Source: Bin80 sp964291275
Lineage (GTDB): Bacteria > Bacteroidota > Rhodothermia > Rhodothermales > Bin80
Assembly (NCBI GenBank): GCA_964291275.2
Contig: OZ219800.1
Span: forward strand, 1-64,000
Direction: 5' to 3'
DNA: 64,000 nt
Both the position numbers and the translations under genes were made by a program. A model generated the notes under the pieces. The model was not told the origin of the DNA, did no database searches, and saw nothing but the letters and a program-made list of their open reading frames with translations. How positions within the stretch are numbered: the stretch's first letter is position 1; every line of letters begins with the position of its first letter. This document shows positions 10,393 through 18,186 of this stretch, piece after piece.

Positions 10393-11928
10393 ATATATCA
10401 GGGCATTACCGTTGCTGGCCGCAATAGTCTGGTTTGGATGTGCGCAGGTTGCACCTATTGTAGAGGAACCTATTCCAGCTCCCGAACCCGTGTCCACGTT
10501 TGTTACGGGCCCATTGCCGGCGTGGATTCACTTGTGATTCGCGATGTGGTGAACACGTTTGACAGCACCTTTGTGGAGGCTACTTCGGAGGTACAGGCGC
10601 AGGCGTGGTTTCTGGAAGGGCAGCAACTGGTGATGCATGCAGAGAGTGTTTTGACGGCTGTCACGGGTCCCTCGGTGCTTAGTGATACCAGTGCGAACAG
10701 TGAATTGGATGCAGACGCCTTTGCGGAGGCCGTGCAGCTTGCCCGCGAAGCGGTAACCGATGCCGCCCGAGCTCAGGCCGCCCAGGACAGCACACTGGCA
10801 CAATCGTTACTGGAGACGGCTCAGACACGGCTGGAAGACGCCGTGGCGCTCAATCCGCGACACGAGGAATCCCGCTACCAACTGGCTCAGGTGTATGCTA
10901 TTCGGGCCAACTACTTCCGGGAGCAGTCTGCTTGGGAAGAGACCCTTAGACTCCTTCGGGGGCTTGCCGCCCTGCGTGCGAATGAACACGGACTCTGGGC
11001 CGAGATAGCCATTGCACTGGGCCATCTTGGTCGCTCCTCCGAAGCCGCCATCCTGTGGCTCCGGGCCACAGAAACCATCTTGGAAAATACGCGACTGGCC
11101 TTTGAAGAGGTCCCGCTTGACAGCGTACAGATGTTTAACTACAGTGTGCGTGCCTATCGGGAATTTGTCCATAGCAGAAACGGCCACGGAGTGCACCGCG
11201 CCCTGCTTCAGGCCTACACCTATGCCACCTCTCCTGATGCTGCCAATTTTGCAGAGCAGGAACTGGTCTGGGCCCAGTGGGATCACATGAATCTGGATCA
11301 TCGACTCGTCTTTGACAGTCTGCAGCAGGCCGCCCCCGAGACACCCTTGCAGGTACTAACCGAATTGGAAACACTCATTCCGGCACTGACGCGCTCAGCC
11401 GCACGCTCCGAAGCCAGATATACGTACGCCATCCTCTCGTACGACAACGGGTTTGAGGACCGTGCCCTGGAGACTTTGCAGGCACTCTGGCAGAGCGTAT
11501 TAATGGATTCAACCCGTGCTCGCATATCCGCTGCGGGTGATCGCTTGGTTCAGAGCCCCGTGCCGTATCCGACGTTCGCCGAGGAGCTGCGCCAGGCCTA
11601 TGCCGCGCTCCTGTTTGATCGTGCCCGGACTCACCGCCAGAACGGATCATCCGGATTGGCCTTCACCTATCTCATGCAGGTTACAGACCTCGAAAGCACC
11701 TACACGGGAAAAGCCTACATTGAAGCTTTAAGACTGGCCCGCTACAATCCGCAACAGGCCCTGAAGCTTGAGCCGAGAATGGAAGCGGTGTTCGACGAAC
11801 TTGACCAAGAGGATCAGTTGGCCTACCTGAGAGAGATGGGCGGGCTCTATCGCAGAATTGGAGAGCTCGACAAGACCCAAGCCCTCCTTGAACGTTTTAG
11901 AGCTATTCGCAGCCAGGTTTCCAACTGA
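10385..11928 (+). pseudogene. Helical-repeat (TPR-like) lipoprotein, one frameshift near 10505-10533
   Basis: A good lipoprotein signal starts at 10385 (MIKYIRALPLLAAIVWFGC, lipobox cysteine) but its frame stops at about 10534. The frame that continues (VDSLVIRDVVNTFDSTF) stays open to 11928. Joining them needs one extra base near 10505-10533 and gives about 513 residues. The mature part is nearly all amphipathic helices rich in Ala, Leu, Glu and Arg, with TPR-like spacing (ALNPRHEESRYQLAQVYAIRANYF; GGLYRRIGELDKTQALLERF). TPR lipoproteins commonly tether or scaffold outer-membrane export machines. It overlaps ExbD copy 2 by 8 bases and ends 5 bases before the usher-like gene. The frameshift may be an assembly error; without it, the only starts for the main frame lie downstream of the lipobox. 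Confidence 0.6.
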
Positions 11929-11933
11929 TCCAG

Positions 11934-14393
11934 ATGCACAGACCAAGTCCATGGCTCTTTCTGCTAGTCCTTCTGCGGGTTGTCCCTGACCTGTCTGCCC
12001 AGGGGTTGCAGCCCGTTCGGGTATTGCAGGAAGCACCTTGGGTCCTCAGTCCGCTGTCAGCGCCGTCCATGCGTCCTCTTCTCGCCTATTGGGATCCCCA
12101 GCAAAACACCTACTTTATTGATTTTCCGGCACTTCTGGAAGAGATCCAGATCCCCGTAGTGATTGAGGGCACCAACGTGCGCGCCCGGTACGACGAAGCC
12201 GTTTATGATGTGGATTTTGCCCAAGGCACCGCGAGGGTTGATCTTGAATCCGGCAGAATAGATTCGTTGGATGCGGAAGGGTATCTTCAAAGCGGAGATC
12301 GCTTCCTGCTCACCCCACCCAATCTCCAGAAGGTCTTCCCCGAGGGAACACTCTTCTATGATACCGACAGACTGCTTCTCAAAGTATCACAAGAACTGTT
12401 TGCCGTGCCTGGATTCCGATCACGGGCCGCCACCCTCAAGACGGGCCCCTTGCTCTATGGGCGTACACGGCGATTGATCGGGAGCGCTTGGCTCGGGTAC
12501 CGAATGAGCCGCATGCAGCGCTCTGAACATGCGGCAGACTACAATGGTTCGTTCAACGTACGGGCCAGTGCGCTCTGGGGACAGATCCATGTCGATGCCA
12601 CAGCCTCCCACACCGACCGTACAGAAACTGCACTGAGACGGGTGAACTATTTGCTGGATTTCCCGGAGTCTCCCTGGATCACCCAGATTGGACTGGGCCG
12701 CACCTATGAGCATCACTGGGCTGGGCGCCAGATGTATGAAGGACTGCGAATGAGTAACCGACCGCTCTCCACCCGACATCAGCAGCGCGAAGCCCGACTG
12801 AGCGGGATTACAGAACCGAATGCAATCGTTACGGCCTCGGTTGCCGGCGTGGTGGCCGATCGTGTACAGGCGGACGGCCAAGGACGCTATCTCCTGCACA
12901 TTCCCGCCTATTATGGTACCCTCCAGGCAGACATCGAAATTGCTCCCGTCGGCGGCGGCCCTCCCACACGGGAGACACGATCCCTCTTCATTACCGAAGA
13001 CCTGGTTCCCGCCGGCAGACTGTACTATGACCTGCAAGGTGGTCGGACACAAACCGACAATACCCCCTATGGGCATGCCCGCCTCAGTTATGGACTCACC
13101 CGCAGTTTAACCGCACTCAGCAGCTTTACGTATACAGAGACGGCACAGATCGCCACACTGGGCGCTGCTAAACAGATCGCCGACGCCATCATGGTCAGTG
13201 CAGAGCTTGCCTACCCTGCACGCACAGCCCGGGCGACGCTACAGCTGTTCTCGAATCGCATGCAACTCCAGACCGATGCCATACTGTCAGATGACCCCGA
13301 ATTCGGCTTCTACAGACAACGTTGGACAAGCCGGTTCGGATGGAGTACATCACGGCTGAGCCTGTTTTTTCATGCGGATCATTCAGAATCCTTCGGTGGA
13401 CACATTTCCACCTACATGCAAGCCTCTGGCACGGCAAGATTGGCCCGCCGCATTAGTCTGGCGCTTGCAGCCGGTCCCCGAATCACACGCGTTGCGTCTG
13501 ATGCCCCCAGAGATACACGTGTCCAATGGCGCAGCACGCTCACCCGCTATATGACACCGGGCGCCCTCCGAGGACGAATTGGCTTCCAGGCCGACGGGGG
13601 GCAGTTTGAATCATTGGATTTTGCAGGGGGAACACTCCATGCTGCGTACCGAACGGTCTCCTTTGGAGCACGGGTCGGCTATGACGTGGCGGCCGGAAGG
13701 ATGAGTGCTTCGTTCTCCCTGCGCATAAATGCCCCTTGGGCCAACTTTGCCAGCCATTCGTCTCTGGATCCGGAAAACCCGTACCACCAGCAAAGCCTCT
13801 ATGGCTCCATAGCCCTGGATCGTGCTCCGGCACTGTCCCGACATTCGCACCCCTGGAGCAGCGCACTGCTCCAACCGTTCCTGGATATAGATCGCAACGG
13901 TCAGAAAGATCCCGGAGAAGTTCCCCTGGATGGACTGGATATCCAAGTCATACGAGCAAGCACCGAAACAGACGCATCAGGGGGCGTACGGGCGGACTTT
14001 CTCGCCCCCAGTACCCCCTACCAGGTCGTGATTGATCCGCGATCTATCCCCGGCCCACAGTTAAGCCTGCCTGGTGGAACCGCGTTCGGCTTCATGTCCG
14101 ACCCGGCTGAACTTAAGCGAATTCACATCCCCGTGCACCAAAATACCATTGTGAATGGTTCCGTCGAAAACCTGCCGCTGAGTTCCCCGACCTTGGCCGT
14201 CGTAGTTTTCTATCGGGAAAACCGCGAAGTGGCTCGAACTACCGTGTCTCAACAAGGCCGGTTCACTTTGCTGCTCCCGCCCGGAAACTATCGCATCGAA
14301 CTGATTGACCGACTAGGTCAAGAAGACCTAAGCAATTTCACCCAAACCCTAAACTTGGAACCCGTTCCTACATACGATCTCCAAATTCGTTGA
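11934..14393 (+). CDS. Usher-like outer-membrane protein
   Basis: 819 residues. Signal peptide at 1-22 (LFLLVLLRVVPDLSAQ). Residues about 45-140 form an N-terminal domain (DFPALLEEIQIPVVIEG, then YDVDFAQGTARVDLESG and FPEGTLFYDTDRLLLKV) of the kind found before the barrel of non-classical ushers. About 150-640 is a long series of alternating amphipathic strands, interrupted by a plug-like beta domain (IVTASVAGVVADRVQADGQG) and a PAGRLYYDLQGGR strand, both usher-like. Near residue 650 a DIDRNGQKDPGE stretch opens an SdrD/carboxypeptidase-regulatory-type beta module, and the last 80 residues form an Ig-like end. Ushers assemble and translocate surface fibres. It sits between a TPR lipoprotein gene and the ExbB-like gene. 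The assignment is by layout; a general large porin-like barrel is the alternative. Confidence 0.55.
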   Translation: MHRPSPWLFLLVLLRVVPDLSAQGLQPVRVLQEAPWVLSPLSAPSMRPLLAYWDPQQNTYFIDFPALLEEIQIPVVIEGTNVRARYDEAVYDVDFAQGTARVDLESGRIDSLDAEGYLQSGDRFLLTPPNLQKVFPEGTLFYDTDRLLLKVSQELFAVPGFRSRAATLKTGPLLYGRTRRLIGSAWLGYRMSRMQRSEHAADYNGSFNVRASALWGQIHVDATASHTDRTETALRRVNYLLDFPESPWITQIGLGRTYEHHWAGRQMYEGLRMSNRPLSTRHQQREARLSGITEPNAIVTASVAGVVADRVQADGQGRYLLHIPAYYGTLQADIEIAPVGGGPPTRETRSLFITEDLVPAGRLYYDLQGGRTQTDNTPYGHARLSYGLTRSLTALSSFTYTETAQIATLGAAKQIADAIMVSAELAYPARTARATLQLFSNRMQLQTDAILSDDPEFGFYRQRWTSRFGWSTSRLSLFFHADHSESFGGHISTYMQASGTARLARRISLALAAGPRITRVASDAPRDTRVQWRSTLTRYMTPGALRGRIGFQADGGQFESLDFAGGTLHAAYRTVSFGARVGYDVAAGRMSASFSLRINAPWANFASHSSLDPENPYHQQSLYGSIALDRAPALSRHSHPWSSALLQPFLDIDRNGQKDPGEVPLDGLDIQVIRASTETDASGGVRADFLAPSTPYQVVIDPRSIPGPQLSLPGGTAFGFMSDPAELKRIHIPVHQNTIVNGSVENLPLSSPTLAVVVFYRENREVARTTVSQQGRFTLLLPPGNYRIELIDRLGQEDLSNFTQTLNLEPVPTYDLQIR

Positions 14394-14406
14394 TTCTATC
14401 TGTCCA

Positions 14407-15096
14407 ATGCCAATGCTACTCATCGTTAATATCTACCTGCTGATCCCCATAGGAATCAGACAGGAGCAAACCATCCCCACTTCACTGTGGGATATGATTA
14501 GCTATGCCCAAGGATTCGAGTGGCCGCTCGGTGCTCTGTTCCTGATTGGCCTCTTTCTGCTGACTTCCGCCTATGTGCGGCAATTCCGGCAGTGGCGCGG
14601 AACCCATGCCATGCTCCAGATTGATCCAGCCGAAACCTCCCCCGAAAACTTTGCTCGCGCCATCGAGCAAACCACCACCAAAAACCCCTTCACTGTTGCA
14701 GGCTACCGACTCCTGGAAGAACAGCAACGTGGAGGTTCCGCCCAATCCATGATCAACTATGCATTCCATTATATTGATTTTGATCATGAAAAATACAAGG
14801 AGACCGATCGCTACATCACCGCCGCTGTCTACATTGCACTCAGCCTTGGCCTCTTGGGGACACTGCTCGGGATCTTCGTTCTCTTCATGTCCGGAAGCCG
14901 ACATGAAAGCTCCGACTTGGTCGGACTAGGCATAGCTGTCGTTTCTACGATGCTCGCCCTTGTCGTCCGCCTCATCCTTTGGCCCCTGAATGTTTTCCTG
15001 CAGGCCGCCCTGCGGAAGCGTTACACCAATCTCAAAAAATGGACCGTAGCATTCGCGTATGCGCTCTCCGAGGATTCAAAGAAAACCCGCATCTGA
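14407..15096 (+). CDS. ExbB/TolQ/MotA-type proton-channel protein
   Basis: 229 residues. Hydrophobic spans lie at about 3-15, 36-56 (WPLGALFLIGLFLLTSAYV), 138-160 (AAVYIALSLGLLGTLLGIFV) and 170-192 (LVGLGIAVVSTMLALVVRLI). A long cytoplasmic stretch between the second and third spans matches ExbB/TolQ topology. The LGLLGTLLGIF motif and the GIAVVSTMLAL helix correspond to the two conserved pore-lining helices of the MotA/TolQ/ExbB family. It is the last gene of the cluster, 13 bases after the usher-like gene, and the only ExbB-like gene for the two ExbD-like proteins. ExbB normally precedes ExbD in operons, so its place at the far end next to the usher-like gene is unusual. Confidence 0.78.
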   Translation: MPMLLIVNIYLLIPIGIRQEQTIPTSLWDMISYAQGFEWPLGALFLIGLFLLTSAYVRQFRQWRGTHAMLQIDPAETSPENFARAIEQTTTKNPFTVAGYRLLEEQQRGGSAQSMINYAFHYIDFDHEKYKETDRYITAAVYIALSLGLLGTLLGIFVLFMSGSRHESSDLVGLGIAVVSTMLALVVRLILWPLNVFLQAALRKRYTNLKKWTVAFAYALSEDSKKTRI

Positions 15097-15159
15097 TGCC
15101 CCAGACAATATGGGATGAAATCCCGAAAACAGACTCTCCACGCCTAAAAGTGACAAGCC

Positions 15160-15526
15160 TGATTTTTAACTGTCGCCAAACACGAATCCCCATCTCTTCA
15201 AAGCCATGGGTGAACCGGGGGGAACTCGGCGATGCCTCGTGAACCTGCACCGTCCAAACCCCATGCACTGGACACTTTACACGCGGAATCCGGGCAACCA
15301 TCTCCGTACGATACGTACACGTATCTAAATGGCACCAAGAACGAACTGTACGCAAATCATAAAATGGACAAACCTCACTACATTGCGGACAATTCAGCGA
15401 AGATATATCCGGGCAGGTTAACATCACGCGCCGTACCCGATCCTTATCATCATACCCATCCCCCATAATCTCCCACGGCGATTCAAGCCCTAAACTCCTA
15501 TCTACTCCCCCTTGGTCCTTTTTCAT
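15160..15526 (-). pseudogene. ISL3-type transposase, N-terminal remnant
   Basis: Read on the minus strand from 15526 (MKKDQGGVDRSLGLESPWE), this matches the first 110-120 residues of the intact ISL3 transposase at 49963-51198 (MKKDEASIHRSIGLESPWE): the zinc-finger cysteines (LNCPQC), the WCHLDTCTYRTE segment and PRVKC. Similarity also extends about 40 bases upstream of the start. After FEEMGI there is a small internal deletion, then WRQLKI matches SRQLGV, and homology stops near 15160. The DDE domain is absent. The remnant fills most of the 613-base space between the ExbB-like gene and the WD40 gene. Confidence 0.85.
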
Positions 15527-15709
15527 TGTATTCGCATCTGGTTCGGTTAAACTCCTCGGTATGACGACCAAAAAACAGGCTCCCCACTCATAAAAGTGAA
15601 GAGACAACATTCTTAACGTAACATTATGACTATTCGTAGTACACGTAAGCGATTTCCTTTCTCATTTAGCGAAAATCTTGTGCGTTCAACCCTGCTAAGG
15701 TACCAGACG

Positions 15710-17851
15710 ATGTATCACTGCATATTACGTGCGGCGGCAGTACTCACTACTCTGGCGGTCACAGCCCCGGCAACTGGCCAATTGATTTGGACAACACCCG
15801 ATAGACCCCCTGGAGCAGCAGCAACCTCCGTGGCGTTTTCGCCCGACGGGACGCGCTTGGTCTCTGGATCAGAAGATACTACCGTTCGACTATGGGATTT
15901 AGCTACGGGCAATGAGATGCGCCGATTCGAGGGACACACGTCTGAGGTATCGTCCGTGGTATTTTCACCCGAGGGGACGCGCCTGGCCTCTGGATCGTTC
16001 GACAAAACCGTTCGACTGTGGGATGTGGCTACGGGCAATGAGATGCGCCGATTCGGGGGCCACACGTCTGAGGTATTGTCCGTGGCGTTTTCGCCCGACG
16101 GGACGCGCCTAGCCTCTGGAGCGGAAGACAATACCGTTCGACTGTGGGATGTGGCTACGGGCGATGAGGTGCGTCGATTCGAGGGCCACACGTCTGCGGT
16201 ATTGTCCGTGGTGTTTTCGCCCGACGGGACGCGCTTGGCCTCTGGATCGGTCGACGAAACCGTTCGACTGTGGAATGCGGTTACGGGCGATGAGATGTAC
16301 CGATTCGAGGGACACACGGATTGGGTAAGGTCCGTGGCGTTTTCGCCTGACGGGACGCGCTTGGCCTCTGGATCGTTCGACGAAACCGTTCGGCTGTGGG
16401 ATATGGCTACGGGCGATGAGGTGCACCAATTCGAGGGACACACGGGTTGGGTAACCTCTGTGGTATTTTCGCCCGACGGGACGCGCTTGGCCTCTGGATC
16501 GTTCGACGAAACCGTTCGGTTGTGGGATGTGACTACGGGCGATGAGGTACGCCGATTCGAGGGCCACACGCATTGGATAAACTCTGTGGTGTTTTCACCC
16601 GACGGGACGCGCTTGGCCTCTGGATCGGTCGACGAAACCGTACGACTATGGGATGCGGCTACGGGCGATGAGGTACGCCGATTAATTCTTAAGGTGGGGC
16701 ACACGGGTTGGGTAAGGTCCGTGGTGTTTTCACCCGACGGAACGCGCTTGGCCTCTGGATCGTTCGACAAAACCGTTCGACTGTGGGATGCGGCTACGGG
16801 CGATGAGGTGCACCAATTCGAGGGACATACGGGTTGGGTCACCTCTGTGATATTTTCGCCCGACGGGACGCGCCTTGCCTCTGGAGCGGGAGACAGTACC
16901 ATTGTCCTGTGGGATGCAGTTACGGGCGATGAGGTGTACCGATTCGAGGGACACACGGATTGGGTAAGGTCCGTGGCGTTTTCGCCTGACGGGACGCGCT
17001 TGGCCTCTGGAGCGGACGACAAAACCGTTCGACTGTGGGATATGGCTACTGGCGATGAGGTGTACCGATTCGAGGGACACACGGATTGGGTAACCTCTGT
17101 GGTATTTTCGCCCGACGGGACGCGCCTTGCCTCTGGAGCGGGAGACAGTACCATTGTCCTGTGGGATGCAGTTACGGGCGATGAAGTGTACCGATTCGAG
17201 GGACACACAGATTGGGTAAGGTCCGTGGCGTTTTCGCCTGACGGGACGCGCTTGGCCTCTGGAGCGGACGACAAAACCGTTCGACTGTGGGATATTGCTA
17301 CTGGCGATGAGGTGTACCGATTCGAGGGACACACGGATTGGGTAAGGTCCGTGGCGTTTTCGCCTGACGGGACGCGTCTTGCCTCTGGAGCGGACGACGG
17401 AACAGTTCGACTGTGGGATGCGGCTACGGGCGATGAGGTGCACCGATTCGAGGGGCACAAGAGATGGGTATTCTCCGTGGCGTTTTCGCCCGACGGGACG
17501 CGTCTTGCCTCTGGATCGGCAGACACAAGCGTCCGGCTGTGGAGGGTGGTCTCGCCTACTGGCATTGTAGATGCGGACGCACTACCAGCAACAATCATAC
17601 TCGACCAGAACTACCCCAACCCATTCAATCCGACTACGACCATCAGCTTCGAGCTTCCCGAACCAACTCATGTGCGCTTGCGCATCTTTGATGCCTTGGG
17701 ACGTCACGTTACTACACTGGCAGATCGTTTAGAGATCGCAGGACGTCATGAAGTCCACTTTCGCGTCACTAGCCTAGCAAGCGGTTCTTACTTCTACCGA
17801 CTGGACACGGGCACAACCTCAATCACGCGACGTATGCAGTTGATCAAGTAA
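15710..17851 (+). CDS. Exported 14-blade WD40 protein with type IX sorting domain
   Basis: The start at 15710 gives a signal peptide (MYHCILRAAAVLTTLAVTAPATGQ); the earlier in-frame ATG at 15626 would add 28 residues before it. Fourteen WD40 repeats of 42 residues follow (pattern SVAFSPDGTRLASG-x3-TVRLWD-x7-FEGHT), from about 15820 to 17560. This is enough for two seven-bladed propellers, and a 3-residue insertion marks the end of repeat 7. The last 88 residues form the sorting domain: LDQNYPNPFNPTTTISFELP, then VRLRIFDALGRHV, ending SITRRMQLIK. Family knowledge: this domain sends proteins through the type IX system to the cell surface. Probable role: surface protein-protein interaction; partner unknown. 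Repeats 9-10 and 11-12 are almost identical in DNA. Confidence 0.9.
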   Translation: MYHCILRAAAVLTTLAVTAPATGQLIWTTPDRPPGAAATSVAFSPDGTRLVSGSEDTTVRLWDLATGNEMRRFEGHTSEVSSVVFSPEGTRLASGSFDKTVRLWDVATGNEMRRFGGHTSEVLSVAFSPDGTRLASGAEDNTVRLWDVATGDEVRRFEGHTSAVLSVVFSPDGTRLASGSVDETVRLWNAVTGDEMYRFEGHTDWVRSVAFSPDGTRLASGSFDETVRLWDMATGDEVHQFEGHTGWVTSVVFSPDGTRLASGSFDETVRLWDVTTGDEVRRFEGHTHWINSVVFSPDGTRLASGSVDETVRLWDAATGDEVRRLILKVGHTGWVRSVVFSPDGTRLASGSFDKTVRLWDAATGDEVHQFEGHTGWVTSVIFSPDGTRLASGAGDSTIVLWDAVTGDEVYRFEGHTDWVRSVAFSPDGTRLASGADDKTVRLWDMATGDEVYRFEGHTDWVTSVVFSPDGTRLASGAGDSTIVLWDAVTGDEVYRFEGHTDWVRSVAFSPDGTRLASGADDKTVRLWDIATGDEVYRFEGHTDWVRSVAFSPDGTRLASGADDGTVRLWDAATGDEVHRFEGHKRWVFSVAFSPDGTRLASGSADTSVRLWRVVSPTGIVDADALPATIILDQNYPNPFNPTTTISFELPEPTHVRLRIFDALGRHVTTLADRLEIAGRHEVHFRVTSLASGSYFYRLDTGTTSITRRMQLIK
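16841..17344 (+). repeat. Near-identical 252-base tandem duplication inside the WD40 gene
   Basis: 16841-17092 and 17093-17344 (two WD40 blades each) differ at only about five positions by eye, whereas other blades differ much more. This points to a recent in-frame duplication of a two-blade unit. Both copies carry the unusual blade with GAGDSTIVLWDAV in place of the usual TVRLWD. Confidence 0.85.
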
Positions 17852-17856
17852 TGACG

Positions 17857-17925
17857 GGTGGAGGTGTTTGATGTGATGGGGCGGAGGGTCAAAACCGTTA
17901 CCGATCAACTCTACAAAACCGATGC
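17857..17925 (+). pseudogene. Fragment of a second type IX sorting domain
   Basis: Just after the WD40 stop the frame reads VEVFDVMGRRVKTVTDQLY, the central strand pair of an NYPNPF-type sorting domain. It has no start and no upstream NYPNPF part. It differs from the WD40 domain (LRIFDALGRHVTTLADRL), so it comes from another gene or an old duplicate, probably cut by the insertion that left the adjacent IstB stub. Confidence 0.65.
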
Positions 17926-18134
17926 TTCATCATTCAACGTTTGATCAACTCGAAAAACTCCGCTTTTATGGGATGACCCGCGCCCTGCGCGACCAGTTGA
18001 ACCAGCCCGATATCAACCGCTTGCCCTTTCTTGATCGTCTGGCACTCCTGTTGGATTGTGAAACCAGCGACCGAGAAAACAGGGCCCTGACCCATTTTAT
18101 TTATCACGATTTGAATACAGGCTACAAAGTGTGA
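17922..18134 (+). pseudogene. IstB-like IS21 helper ATPase, N-terminal fragment
   Basis: 70 residues beginning MLHHSTFDQLEKLRFYGMTR, then LNQPDINRLPFLDRLALLLD and RENRAL. This is the characteristic N-terminus of IstB, the ATP-binding helper of IS21-type elements. The Walker motifs of full IstB (about 250 residues) are missing, because homology stops around residue 58 and a stop follows. No IstA gene is present. The fragment lies directly before the left end of the IS4-type element. Confidence 0.8.
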
Positions 18135-18186
18135 ATTTGGTTGGGGGGTGCGTCAGGATTTCCGGTGCGGGATAAAAGTAAGCCCT

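Noticed and set aside
15715..17598. A 627-residue open frame antisense to the WD40 gene
   Set aside because: It arises from the repetitive codon pattern of the WD40 repeats; the sense strand has a signal peptide, 14 WD40 blades and a sorting domain, the antisense has only a low-complexity repeat.
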